Source of the DNA: CAYJAP01 sp964368425
GTDB lineage: Bacteria; Bacillota; Clostridia; Christensenellales; UBA1242
Length of the DNA stretch: 18,379 bases
Assembly: GCA_964368425.1 (NCBI GenBank)
Contig: CAYJAP010000011.1
Location: forward strand, 1-18,379
Direction: 5' to 3'
Positions 7,029 to 14,353 of the stretch are shown here, piece after piece. Made by a program: the position numbers and the translations under genes. How positions within the stretch are numbered: position 1 is the first letter of the stretch; each line of letters opens with the position of its first letter. The notes beneath the pieces were generated by a model that saw only the letters and a list, made by a program, of their open reading frames with translations, was not told the DNA's origin and made no database searches.

Positions 7029-7715
7029 TTAACGATGTAATCTAGATATTACATAATTATATACTGCATCATTTATCTCTTCTCTAGACAGAATTTCACC
7101 GTTTTGCACGCAATTTATAATTTTATATTTGTTTCTTTTTGCAAGCTCTAAATAATTTCTTTCCGCCACCTTAAGTAAGCTTTCAGATTTCTCATACTCA
7201 TCAGCCGCTTTCTCCTGACGTAAATTTTTCAACTTAGTGCTGTACTGAAAAGGCATATATAAAAGAATTCTTATATCTGCTTTTGGCAACTTACATAGCC
7301 CATATTCTAACTTCTCAAACCACTTATACATAGCGAATCTCTTTTTCTTGTCGCGATATTTACCAGCTTGATACGCCAGATTACTGTCTATATATCTGTC
7401 CAGTATAACATGGGAATCCTCTAACGCCTTCTCAATCTTAGGTATGTTGTAACATCTATCAATAGTGTAGTACACACCGGAAACCCGCGCATCAATAGTA
7501 AATAACTCTTCCTTGAACCAACTTCCTTCTGGACAGATAGTAGGTTGACCTAAAAATGGACCCCCGATAATCTTACCTGTAGGAGAGTCATAGTCGGGGA
7601 ATGAAAAATTCTGTGTTGCAATGTTGTTTTTGTTTAACCTGTCGTTCAGCAACAATATTTGAGTGTGCTTTCCGGAAGAATCAGTCCCTTCGATCACTAT
7701 TAGCTTTGTTTTCAT
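7029..7715 (-). CDS. tmk: Thymidylate kinase-type nucleoside monophosphate kinase
   Basis: Thymidylate kinase phosphorylates dTMP to dTDP with ATP. I place the start at ATG 7715 (228 residues), where AAGGGGG lies 5 bases upstream; the longer frame to 7766 would run through the promoter. Seen are the P-loop GTDSSGKHT (10-18), where most homologues have a Gly-Ser at the DSS position and Ser or Gln at the His; the substrate-binding FPDYDSPTG (39-47); DRYIDSNLAYQAGK (106-119, the DR-Y/H motif); and a LID-like stretch with LRQEKAADEYEKS. Length and motif order fit the family. The insertion around 50-75 resembles a divergent clostridial/mollicute type. It could phosphorylate another deoxynucleotide, but dTMP is the best guess. 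Confidence 0.86.
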   Translation of the reverse strand: MKTKLIVIEGTDSSGKHTQILLLNDRLNKNNIATQNFSFPDYDSPTGKIIGGPFLGQPTICPEGSWFKEELFTIDARVSGVYYTIDRCYNIPKIEKALEDSHVILDRYIDSNLAYQAGKYRDKKKRFAMYKWFEKLEYGLCKLPKADIRILLYMPFQYSTKLKNLRQEKAADEYEKSESLLKVAERNYLELAKRNKYKIINCVQNGEILSREEINDAVYNYVISRLHR

Positions 7716-7736
7716 ACATACCCCCTTATCCAAGTT

Positions 7737-7766
7737 AGTATACCAAAAAATTCTTCCCCTCAACAA
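7737..7766 (-). promoter_or_regulatory. Promoter of tmk, overlapping the pepF terminator
   Basis: On the minus strand TTGTTG (7761-7766) and TATACT (7737-7742, preceded by TGG, an extended -10) are separated by 18 bases. The -35 lies in the loop of the pepF terminator hairpin and the spacer contains its T tract. Confidence 0.62.
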
Positions 7767-7781
7767 GCTTAAGGAGAAGAA
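7744..7781 (-). terminator. Rho-independent terminator after pepF
   Basis: On the minus strand a stem TTCTTCtCCT / AGGgGAAGAA (one internal mismatch) surrounds a loop of about ten bases and is followed by TTTTTT. It lies 27 bases after the pepF stop codon. Confidence 0.8.
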
Positions 7782-7807
7782 TTACCATCTTTAGAGATAC
7801 TGCACAA

Positions 7808-9589
7808 TTATTTAGTAGATTTCAGCTTCTCTAGTTCTGAAATAGCCCACTCCATATCTGCAAAAGCAACCTTGTATGGCTCGTCAGTTTCCAAGTTAAT
7901 ACCAGCGTTTTTGAGCGTGTCAACACTAAAATATCTTCCCCCGCTACTCAAAAACTCAAGATATTTTTTCAGTGCGTCTTTTTTATTATTAAGAATACTA
8001 TTTGCCAGACAAACGGCACTCACGTACCCTATACAATATTTATATACATAAAAACTTCTGTAGAAATGTGGGATCCTCATCCACTCGATGTCTAAATATT
8101 TATTGATGTTTTTTATTTTATAAAACTTGTCGTTGAGAGAAGAATAATACTGTGTCAACACGTCCTTACTGATAGGCTCGTTCTTCTCCATCAGTTCGTG
8201 AGCCTTGTACTCAAACATGCTAAACATTGCCTGTCTGAACACGGTGCTTAAGAAACTGTTTAGATAATCATCCAGATAGTGTATCTTTTCTTCTCGAGTC
8301 TTGGCGTTTTTGTACAGATACTTCACAAGCAGAACTTCGTTTACTGTACTAGCAACTTCCGCCAGAAATATAGTATATTGAGCGTTATTATAATCGTTAT
8401 TACGGTCGGAGTGATAGCTGTGAAGGGCGTGACCTAGCTCATGAGCAAGGGTAGAAACGTCATCCATTTCATTGGAATAATTGAGGAGAACATAAGGATT
8501 CTCTCTAAAAACACCCGTAGCATACGCACCACTTTTTTTACCCTTGTTGGGATAAACGTCCACCCATCGCTCTTCTTTGCTACGGCGTAGTAAACTGACG
8601 TATTCTTCACCCAAAGGAGCTAATGCTTTAAACAAAATCTCATAAGCATCATCGTATTTTATCTTTTTATTAAATGAGGTAAGTGGTAGTAATTTATCAT
8701 AAGCGTTGTACGTTTTAACGCCTAAAAACTTCTTTCTCAAGCCAATAAATTTGTGCAGCCGCGGAAGTGATGTTTCGATATTTTTCATTAATACATCGTA
8801 AACCTTTCTGTCTATGCTGTCAGGGTAAAGATGTGAGTCTAACACACTCGGATAGTTGTGGATCTGAGCGTACGCCCAGTCTTGTTTTACTGACGCAATA
8901 TATGTCTCGGCGATAGTATTTTCCATTTTCTTGTACGCCGCCCTCATGTTTGTCATAGCGCCTTTACGAACACTTTCATCACGGTTTAACAGATGAGATG
9001 TGATGTTGCTTAATATCAATGGTAATTTCTTTCCCTTGCTGTCCGTAATATCTGCAAATACAAGATCTGCATCATTGAAGTTAGAAAAGATTTGACTAAA
9101 AGACCCCCGCGAACTGGATAACACACTAGCAATCCTACTTTCCGCTTCAGGAAGGATATGCTTTCTTAGACGCAGATAATTTATTAAATCCTGCTTATAA
9201 TTCACAAATCTTTTATCTTCAATCAAACCCTTGAGATATTCCTCGGGCAGAGTGTTTATCTCTGCATTAAAGAAAGAAGAAAGAACGGAATATTGCACTT
9301 CCTCGTTTGTTAAGATAGCCATCTTCTCTTTGTACATACTTTCAGCAAGGTTTTCATCTACCTTGCACATAATAAAAACACCCAGCTTTTCAGAGAATTT
9401 TTCTACTTCTACCTCAAACATAAACGCCTGAAGAAGAGTATCTGGATCACCTAGCTTTCCTTTAAACTTCACAATTTTAGGGTACATCTGTTTAAATTTT
9501 TTTAAATCATTATCCCATGCCTCAATGCTTGGATATAGCCGTTCTATATCCCACTTGAATTGCCTATCTGTATCTTTTCTATTTTTCAT
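7808..9589 (-). CDS. pepF: Oligoendopeptidase F (M3 family metallopeptidase)
   Basis: PepF is a cytosolic zinc peptidase that degrades oligopeptides. I set the start at ATG 9589 (593 residues, the usual size for PepF), preceded by GAGG five bases upstream. An upstream in-frame GTG at 9643 lies inside the promoter. Seen are the N-terminal WDIERLYPSIEAWDNDL region common to PepF, an oligopeptidase F N-terminal helical domain, and the zinc motif HELGHALH at 383-390 (ligands His383 and His387, catalytic Glu384). The third ligand is Glu411 in FLAEVASTVNE. The conserved C-terminal helical region contains RQAMFSMFE and FYRSFYVYKYCIGY. No signal peptide is present. It is transcribed alone with its own promoter and terminator. 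Nothing looks degraded. Confidence 0.96.
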   Translation of the reverse strand: MKNRKDTDRQFKWDIERLYPSIEAWDNDLKKFKQMYPKIVKFKGKLGDPDTLLQAFMFEVEVEKFSEKLGVFIMCKVDENLAESMYKEKMAILTNEEVQYSVLSSFFNAEINTLPEEYLKGLIEDKRFVNYKQDLINYLRLRKHILPEAESRIASVLSSSRGSFSQIFSNFNDADLVFADITDSKGKKLPLILSNITSHLLNRDESVRKGAMTNMRAAYKKMENTIAETYIASVKQDWAYAQIHNYPSVLDSHLYPDSIDRKVYDVLMKNIETSLPRLHKFIGLRKKFLGVKTYNAYDKLLPLTSFNKKIKYDDAYEILFKALAPLGEEYVSLLRRSKEERWVDVYPNKGKKSGAYATGVFRENPYVLLNYSNEMDDVSTLAHELGHALHSYHSDRNNDYNNAQYTIFLAEVASTVNEVLLVKYLYKNAKTREEKIHYLDDYLNSFLSTVFRQAMFSMFEYKAHELMEKNEPISKDVLTQYYSSLNDKFYKIKNINKYLDIEWMRIPHFYRSFYVYKYCIGYVSAVCLANSILNNKKDALKKYLEFLSSGGRYFSVDTLKNAGINLETDEPYKVAFADMEWAISELEKLKSTK

Positions 9590-9616
9590 CTTTGCCTCAT
9601 CTGTTACATTTATAAA

Positions 9617-9645
9617 AGTATAAATGAAAAAAGATAATTGCACAA
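9617..9645 (-). promoter_or_regulatory. SigA-type promoter of pepF
   Basis: On the minus strand TTGTGC (9640-9645) and TATACT (9617-9622) are separated by 17 bases, about 28 bases before the chosen ATG at 9589. Confidence 0.68.
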
Positions 9646-9692
9646 CTTTTTAGGTAACACAACCCAGTAAAAAGATAAAAATCAATTACATA

Positions 9693-10496
9693 TTACGCTT
9701 TATTTCTCTCTTCTTCCCAGTTTTCACGAAATTTACTGTACTCCGCCTCGTACGCTTTTAGATTGTACTTTTGGAAATCACTAAACTCTTCAGCAAATTT
9801 ACGCTGAGATTCATTAGTTATTTTCTCCCGATGTTCTTCGTACTTCACGCGGTTAAAGTCTATTAATCTGGACTTATTTGCCACATCTTCTACAGTGGGC
9901 TCTTGCATGCTCGCCTCCTGTCCATCTCTTATCAGCTCAATCAATTTGCGACCACCTATCTTATACAATTCTTTCTCTGTTTTTTCAGGAAACAACTCTC
10001 TTGCCGACTTAACTAAAGCAACTTTATCTGCGGAGGAACTGGTCTTTTTTGCCTCTGCCAGTACTTCCATATCGTTATCATTTTGTATGATTACTGCCAT
10101 TATTTCGTTATCCTGAAAGAACTTACTTGCCGCCCTAAAAACTATTATATCGTCTTCCTGTGTGATACCAGAAATCGCCGTCATTTTCAGTGTATTATTA
10201 ACTTTATCAACATCCAAAAATCCCATCTGTGCACATAAAGATAGGTATTTTGTAACACCCTCTTTCATACTCAGCCCTAGAAAATCTTCATCTGTGAGCA
10301 GTATTTGTCCTTCCTCGTTTACACCACGGATACTAACAATCTGGTCTTTTTTCGCAATAAATTCGATAATAGGATTCACTTCTAGACGAACGAAATTATT
10401 ACCGCCATTGCTAGCCCCTGTTACGCCAACTGAAACCCCTACTACTATAAAAAGCAATATTATAACAGCAATTACTATACCTTCTTTCGCTCTCAT
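9693..10496 (-). CDS. Membrane protein with RsgI middle-domain-like extracellular region
   Basis: A 267-residue protein starting at ATG 10496 (GAGG five bases upstream). Only about 6 residues precede a hydrophobic helix (about 7-28), so the rest should lie outside the membrane. Residues about 36-110 (VRLEVNPIIEFIAKKDQIVS, then GVNEEGQILL and a KEGV...MGFL helix) and the AEAKK...ELYKIGGRKLIELI stretch (148-190) resemble the middle domain of anti-sigma factor RsgI. However, the N-terminal cytosolic anti-sigma domain of RsgI is absent, so it cannot act as a classic anti-sigma factor. The last 60 residues are charged and probably helical (EEFSDFQKYNLKAYEAEYSK). It is separated from the LRR operon by a terminator. 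The family assignment is by motif recall and is moderate. Confidence 0.6.
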   Translation of the reverse strand: MRAKEGIVIAVIILLFIVVGVSVGVTGASNGGNNFVRLEVNPIIEFIAKKDQIVSIRGVNEEGQILLTDEDFLGLSMKEGVTKYLSLCAQMGFLDVDKVNNTLKMTAISGITQEDDIIVFRAASKFFQDNEIMAVIIQNDNDMEVLAEAKKTSSSADKVALVKSARELFPEKTEKELYKIGGRKLIELIRDGQEASMQEPTVEDVANKSRLIDFNRVKYEEHREKITNESQRKFAEEFSDFQKYNLKAYEAEYSKFRENWEEERNKA

Positions 10497-10513
10497 CACA
10501 CCCTCACTACAAA

Positions 10514-10542
10514 TATTTTGAGCGTTTTACAGGTTATTATTC
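10514..10542 (-). promoter_or_regulatory. Possible SigG/SigF-like promoter of the RsgI-like gene
   Basis: No good vegetative promoter is visible between the upstream terminator and this gene. On the minus strand GAATA (10538-10542) is followed after 17 bases by CAAAATA (10514-10520). This is one mismatch from the forespore sigma consensus (G-n-AT-A/G and CATnnTA) as I recall it. In AT-rich DNA this could be chance. Confidence 0.25.
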
Positions 10543-10543
10543 G

Positions 10544-10566
10544 AAAAAAAAGAGGGAGTCCCTCTT
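10544..10566 (-). terminator. Rho-independent terminator after the LRR operon
   Basis: On the minus strand AAGAGGG / CCCTCTT form a 7-bp stem with a three-base loop, followed by a run of T. It lies 14 bases after the stop codon of the LRR protein gene. Confidence 0.88.
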
Positions 10567-10580
10567 CAATTCTTTTTCTG

Positions 10581-12002
10581 TTACTCTTGTCTATTCGGAC
10601 GGTCTAACACAAAGATTTTCACTAAAAACAACCCTCCTATGAAAAACGCCACAAACAATAGAATGAGGATAATCAGTAGCCAGGACGCCATCGGTTCTTT
10701 GTGGTACGGCGTAATGAACGAAACTATCTCGCTATCCACATCATTGACAACTACTTTCACGTATATCGTTTGCACTTTCTGCTCCAGAAGTATCGCCTCT
10801 GTAACCAGCTGCCAATTGCTCGTATTGCCGATACTCACGTAACAAACACCCTGTTCACTGCTAATTACCACTTTAGTATTATTTGTAACGTTTGTAAGCT
10901 TTTCCACGCTCTTTCCGTCAACTATAAAAGCTACAGTTGGGGCAACAGGAAGCACTTTAAGCGAATTATCTTTGTATGAAACTTTCCACTTTCCATCTAT
11001 TGTCAAATCTGTCAAAGCAGCACTTCCGACGTATACCTTTGTGGCAGCGTCATCTATATATCTGTACGACACCGTGTAATTACCCGGTTCAAGCTGTACC
11101 AGTGTTTTGTAGTCGTCATTCACCGACATAACAATGTCCTCGTCCAGCGAACTGCTAGATAGCACAACCGAAATATTATCTCGTACAAAATTATAAAAAG
11201 CAACCGATGCACCCTTGGTAATATCCTGTTTGATACCCTGCAAACCTAAATCAACCAAAATGTTCTTTTCTGTAAGTCCAACCAGTTCTTCTTCGCTTGC
11301 ATCTGTTATATTGTTAGACAGCAACACTACATCCAATCTTGTTACACTTTCCTCAGGCAGAACAACGTCTGCGAAAGTCGACAGCGCATTTACAGACACA
11401 TCCACATAACTACCCGTGAACTCAGATAAATCTATACTCTTAATGTTGTTATCGTTAATAAATAAAACATCGAGTGCCTGTAATCCCTCAATCTTTACGC
11501 CGCTGATATTATTGCCAGTCAGAGCAACCTTTTCCAGCTTAGGAAATATCGTTAAGTCTACCTCTCCAGCTATCTTGTTAAACGACAAATTCACTTCGGT
11601 AATTTTTTCGCACTCAAACCATCGTAAATCAGCTAAACTTGTTATCTTCTGATTCTGCAACCTCAAAGACGAAATGTCATGGTTATCAAACATCTTCGTC
11701 CATAACTGCCTTTTTCCGTCTTGGTCAAGGGGTTTACCTTCTATAGTGTAAAAAAAACTTACCAAAGCATTATACAAATTTGCATCGGCAAATAAATCTT
11801 TAGGAATAATGTTTCCGTCAGGGCCATCTTCCAGTGCGGACAACTTACTTTCTTCGATGGCATAAATCTTTTCCGTTACTTCCTCAGCCTTTACGACAGG
11901 AGAACCTATCGTGTTAGCCTTCAGAACTGGCGGGAAAAATACCACGCCCATGGTTAGGGTCAAGGTTACAATAACTAGAAAAACGTACATTTTCCACGAC
12001 AT
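10581..12002 (-). CDS. Leucine-rich-repeat surface protein with C-terminal membrane anchor
   Basis: A 473-residue exported protein. It has an N-terminal signal or anchor helix (about 5-24), then a helical lead-in (about 65-110). A leucine-rich-repeat region (about 110-235) follows with repeats such as SLRLQNQKITSLADL, EVNLSFNKIAG, KVALTGNNISG and VLFINDNNIKSIDL. Next come a beta-rich region (about 280-345, YTVSYRYID...LTDLTIDGKW) and an Ig-like stretch (about 352-432). A C-terminal membrane helix (about 439-464) ends in VLDRPNRQE; there is no LPXTG sortase signal. LRR domains bind proteins, so it probably presents an adhesive or ligand-binding surface outside the cell; the ligand is unknown. 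ATG 12002 has AAGGGG nine bases upstream. It lies 12 bases after the exported protein gene and shares its transcript. Confidence 0.85.
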   Translation of the reverse strand: MSWKMYVFLVIVTLTLTMGVVFFPPVLKANTIGSPVVKAEEVTEKIYAIEESKLSALEDGPDGNIIPKDLFADANLYNALVSFFYTIEGKPLDQDGKRQLWTKMFDNHDISSLRLQNQKITSLADLRWFECEKITEVNLSFNKIAGEVDLTIFPKLEKVALTGNNISGVKIEGLQALDVLFINDNNIKSIDLSEFTGSYVDVSVNALSTFADVVLPEESVTRLDVVLLSNNITDASEEELVGLTEKNILVDLGLQGIKQDITKGASVAFYNFVRDNISVVLSSSSLDEDIVMSVNDDYKTLVQLEPGNYTVSYRYIDDAATKVYVGSAALTDLTIDGKWKVSYKDNSLKVLPVAPTVAFIVDGKSVEKLTNVTNNTKVVISSEQGVCYVSIGNTSNWQLVTEAILLEQKVQTIYVKVVVNDVDSEIVSFITPYHKEPMASWLLIILILLFVAFFIGGLFLVKIFVLDRPNRQE

Positions 12003-12014
12003 ATTTCAGTCCCC

Positions 12015-12950
12015 TTAAATCTTATCTACAGTAACGTTCCCGCCAACCACTCTAAAAGTATCGGTAATATCTGTATTTATCTTAGAATTATAAATTGAAA
12101 CTTGTATCTGGTAAGACTCTAAATATCTTATACTTTGGAATTTACCGTCTTTAATTTTAACTTCTAATATAATCTTGCCAAATGACGGAAATCCACTTGA
12201 GCCAGCGTTCGCCTGTATCATATACTTATATTTTGCTGCAGAATCGCTATTTAATTCTAAAGCGAATGAACATTCTTTACTTTCTTGATTATAAACAAAA
12301 TTACTCTCTTTCACAACTGTTTGAGCATTTACAATGTAATTCAGTTCATCTGGAGCAAGTCCATAGGTCTTTTTGAATGACGTCAACGACATGTTGTAAT
12401 CCCAGCCAGAATAGCTTGCAATCAGCCCCGGCGAAACGGATGAGGTCTTCGATGAAGCCAACAAATACCCGTTGTAGTTCACACGGATAGCCGTTTTTAC
12501 TAATGAGCTGTACGCTACAGCCTCATAGAAAACATTGCCCTCTACATCTCTTTTCTTAACGTTTCTAACATCTTGTATTATGCCGACATCTGTCGCAGCC
12601 TTTCCTTTTGTTTCGATATGTATACCCTTGGCTTTAGCCAATAGATTCTCCGCAAAAGTATAAGCCTCTACTCCTGAAGTGAAGTCTGGCACAATAATGT
12701 TCTCAATGTTTTCTGAACCACCCTCACTTGAAGAACCCTGCTGAATATTGTTTACATCATTTTCCTCACGAATTTGATTGTTGCTTTTCGTATTTTCATA
12801 GAAATTTGTTATAGAAGATTTGACAGTTTCGCTGTATTTTAAGTCTTCTTCAGCGATAGTACTATAATAACTGGAACTAGTAAAAACAGCGACCGTAGCC
12901 ACTATAACCGCAATTAAAAAAGTTGTAATCCCTTTATACAATATCGGCAT
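12015..12950 (-). CDS. Exported or membrane-anchored protein of unknown family, partner of the LRR protein
   Basis: I do not recognise a family. The start is ATG 12950 (311 residues), where AAGGGA lies close upstream; the longer frame to 12989 begins at a TTG inside the promoter. A membrane helix or uncleaved signal occupies about 4-25. A low-complexity polar linker follows (about 45-80, rich in Asn, Glu, Ser and Gly, with GSSSEGGSEN), then a folded region (about 85-311). That region is rich in aromatic and beta-forming residues, for example VFYEAVAYSSLVKTAIRVNYN and GKIILEVKIKDGKFQSIRYL. It may be a beta-sheet, lipoprotein-like fold, but this is a guess. It is the first gene of an operon with the LRR surface protein 12 bases downstream, so the two probably work together at the cell surface. 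Confidence 0.8.
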   Translation of the reverse strand: MPILYKGITTFLIAVIVATVAVFTSSSYYSTIAEEDLKYSETVKSSITNFYENTKSNNQIREENDVNNIQQGSSSEGGSENIENIIVPDFTSGVEAYTFAENLLAKAKGIHIETKGKAATDVGIIQDVRNVKKRDVEGNVFYEAVAYSSLVKTAIRVNYNGYLLASSKTSSVSPGLIASYSGWDYNMSLTSFKKTYGLAPDELNYIVNAQTVVKESNFVYNQESKECSFALELNSDSAAKYKYMIQANAGSSGFPSFGKIILEVKIKDGKFQSIRYLESYQIQVSIYNSKINTDITDTFRVVGGNVTVDKI

Positions 12951-12979
12951 AATTCCCTTCTTATAAAAATATCTCATAT

Positions 12980-13008
12980 ATACTAACAAAAAAAGGAGTC
13001 TTTGTCAA
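12980..13008 (-). promoter_or_regulatory. SigA-type promoter of the exported-protein/LRR operon
   Basis: On the minus strand a perfect TTGACA (13003-13008) and TAGTAT (12980-12985) are separated by 17 bases, about 30 bases before the chosen ATG at 12950. Confidence 0.75.
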
Positions 13009-13058
13009 GAGATGCCCCTTTTTAAAAGATTAACGCCCGTCCTGATAACATAGGAAAA

Positions 13059-13451
13059 TTAGCCCACTACCATATCAATATTTGTAGGATAAACCACAAA
13101 TATCGTATTAACAAATAATCCTTCAGGTAAACGTTCTCCTTCCTCAAACTTTTTCACCCACTCGAATAATTTACCTTCTGTATAGATTTCTACTTCACCA
13201 TCAATCTTAAACTGTATAGAATCTTCCAATCCCTTATCAATAAAGGCATGTAAGAAACACTTTTTGTTCTTCTCCACATTTCTCCTAGACACTTCCATCT
13301 GAACCACTGGAATTGTTATTTTATCTAACTCAAATTTGCTTGGTTCAATTATTACAGCATGAGGCTGCCCGTTGATATCCGCTGTAACAAAAGTTAGTAG
13401 ATTATTATCTTTTATCAACTTAAGTTGTGTTTTGGAAAATGCTTTTCTCAT
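13059..13451 (-). CDS. FMN-binding split beta-barrel protein (pyridoxamine 5'-phosphate oxidase-like)
   Basis: A 130-residue protein with the layout of a small PNPOx-like flavoprotein. It has an N-terminal helix (MRKAFSKTQLKLIKDN), the first barrel strands LLTFVTADINGQPHAVII, a middle VQMEVSRRNVEKNKKCFLHA stretch, FKIDGEVEIYTEG, and a C-terminal VVYPTNIDMVV strand. Such proteins bind FMN or F420-type cofactors as dimers and act on varied, often unknown, substrates. The start is ATG 13451, preceded by AGGAGAGG, not the longer frame from 13499, which lies in the -10 box. It is transcribed alone. The exact substrate cannot be read from the sequence. Confidence 0.78.
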   Translation of the reverse strand: MRKAFSKTQLKLIKDNNLLTFVTADINGQPHAVIIEPSKFELDKITIPVVQMEVSRRNVEKNKKCFLHAFIDKGLEDSIQFKIDGEVEIYTEGKLFEWVKKFEEGERLPEGLFVNTIFVVYPTNIDMVVG

Positions 13452-13489
13452 CACTACCTCTCCTAATATATCAATTTCTTTCACATCTA

Positions 13490-13518
13490 ATAATAACACA
13501 ACTACGGCGTATAAGTAA
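13490..13518 (-). promoter_or_regulatory. Promoter of the FMN-binding protein gene
   Basis: On the minus strand TTACTT (13513-13518) and TATTAT (13490-13495) are separated by 17 bases, about 40 bases before the chosen ATG at 13451. The -35 is imperfect. Confidence 0.5.
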
Positions 13519-13643
13519 ATTTATTCTTAAGATAAAATGCTAGACAAAAGAAAGTAAATTTGTGTAAATAAAATAAAGCGCGAAATTATATCCTGTTAAC
13601 GACAATAAACATACAAAACACTGAAATCAATTAAGAAAAATTA

Positions 13644-13672
13644 TTGACAACCACTATTCTATTTGTTAAAAT
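13644..13672 (+). promoter_or_regulatory. Promoter of tRNA-Ser
   Basis: A perfect TTGACA (13644-13649) and TAAAAT (13667-13672) are separated by 17 bases, about 26 bases before the tRNA 5' end. The rest of the gene-free stretch 13519-13643 holds nothing else I can name. Confidence 0.85.
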
Positions 13673-13698
13673 AAGCGTGTTCCAATAAGGAATGACAT

Positions 13699-13789
13699 GG
13701 AGAGGTACTCAAGAGGCTGAAGAGGAGGCTCTGCTAAGGCTTTAGGACGGGTGACTGTCGCGAGGGTTCAAATCCCTCCCTCTCCGCCA
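13699..13789 (+). tRNA. tRNA-Ser (anticodon GCT)
   Basis: A 91-base class II tRNA that reads AGC and AGU codons. The acceptor stem pairs GGAGAGG (13699-13705) with CCTCTCC (13779-13785), followed by the discriminator G and an encoded CCA end (13787-13789). The anticodon loop CTGCTAA places GCT at 13733-13735. A long variable arm (TAGGACGGGTGACTGTC region), as serine tRNAs have, precedes the T arm GAGGGTTCAAATCCCTC. It has a strong promoter and terminator and is transcribed alone. Confidence 0.97.
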
Positions 13790-13792
13790 TAG

Positions 13793-13822
13793 AAAAAATC
13801 ACCTTTTACGGGGTGATTTTTT
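13793..13822 (+). terminator. Terminator after tRNA-Ser
   Basis: AAAAAATCACC pairs with GGTGATTTTTT around a short loop, ending in a T run, three bases after the tRNA 3' end. The A run on the left could also let it stop minus-strand transcripts from the mazG-like gene. Confidence 0.9.
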
Positions 13823-13851
13823 ACTGATTATGGATATTCCTTATTTACAAC

Positions 13852-14184
13852 TTACTCGCCCTTCTTTGCCCAGCGGTTCATGTCTCGACTGAAGACTTTA
13901 TCAAACTTTTTCTGCATAGCTTCGGTTAGATTGATTCCTTCAGCGTTGGCGGTACAAACGATGGAAAACAACAAATCGCCGATTTCTTCCTCAAGATTTT
14001 TTATATTCTCGCTATCCTTTTTTGGTTTGTCGCCGTACATTCTGTTCATAACTCTAGCAATTTCTCCAACTTCTTCTGTCATCGCCGCCATTCTAGATAG
14101 CGGAGAAAAATATGGTTTTTCAAACTGGCTTGCCCAGTCATCTACATCTTTTTGAAGCTGTTTTAATGTTTTTTCTTTTGACAT
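13852..14184 (-). CDS. MazG-like nucleotide pyrophosphohydrolase (YpjD type)
   Basis: A single-domain all-alpha NTP pyrophosphohydrolase of 110 residues, matching the Bacillus YpjD type in length and motifs. Such enzymes hydrolyse (d)NTPs to monophosphates and pyrophosphate, cleaning the nucleotide pool. Seen are FEKPYFSPLSRMAAMTEEVGE, with the metal-binding EEVGE at 37-41, a YGDKPKK stretch, and the second acidic motif EEEIGD (65-70, Glu67 and Asp70). The TANAEGINL and FSRDMNRW segments are also typical. ATG 14184 is preceded by GGGGG about six bases upstream. It has its own promoter and lies divergent to the HAD gene. All predicted metal ligands are present. Confidence 0.92.
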   Translation of the reverse strand: MSKEKTLKQLQKDVDDWASQFEKPYFSPLSRMAAMTEEVGEIARVMNRMYGDKPKKDSENIKNLEEEIGDLLFSIVCTANAEGINLTEAMQKKFDKVFSRDMNRWAKKGE

Positions 14185-14219
14185 ATATGCCCCCTGAAAT
14201 AACTATTTTTCACACCCTC

Positions 14220-14246
14220 ATTATACACCACCTCGTATTTTTTTGA
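14220..14246 (-). promoter_or_regulatory. Promoter of the mazG-like gene
   Basis: On the minus strand a perfect TATAAT (14220-14225) lies about 35 bases before the ATG. The -35 (TTTCAA, 17 bases upstream) is weak. Confidence 0.6.
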
Positions 14247-14302
14247 AACCAAATTAATACAACAAATTTTCCTTTTGCTTTACACTATTTTCACCCGTTT
14301 AA

Positions 14303-14331
14303 TTGCTCCATCTGTTGTTTTAATGTATAGT
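14303..14331 (+). promoter_or_regulatory. Promoter of the HAD phosphatase gene
   Basis: TTGCTC (14303-14308) and TATAGT (14326-14331) are separated by 17 bases, about 22 bases before the start codon. Confidence 0.62.
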
Positions 14332-14353
14332 ATGATTGTAACGGGAGGCGATG

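Noticed and set aside
7036..7053. Inverted repeat TGTAAT...ATTACA near the end of tmk.
   Set aside because: It lies inside the tmk coding end, is AT-only apart from single G/C pairs, and has no T tract, so I do not call it a terminator or operator.
10162..10521. A 119-residue plus-strand open frame opposite the RsgI-like gene.
   Set aside because: No ribosome binding site, Ser/Thr/Pro-rich shadow composition, and the opposite strand has a start, a ribosome binding site and a domain.
12989..12989. Alternative TTG start for the exported protein of unknown family.
   Set aside because: The codon lies between the -35 and -10 boxes of the operon promoter and has no ribosome binding site; ATG 12950 has one.
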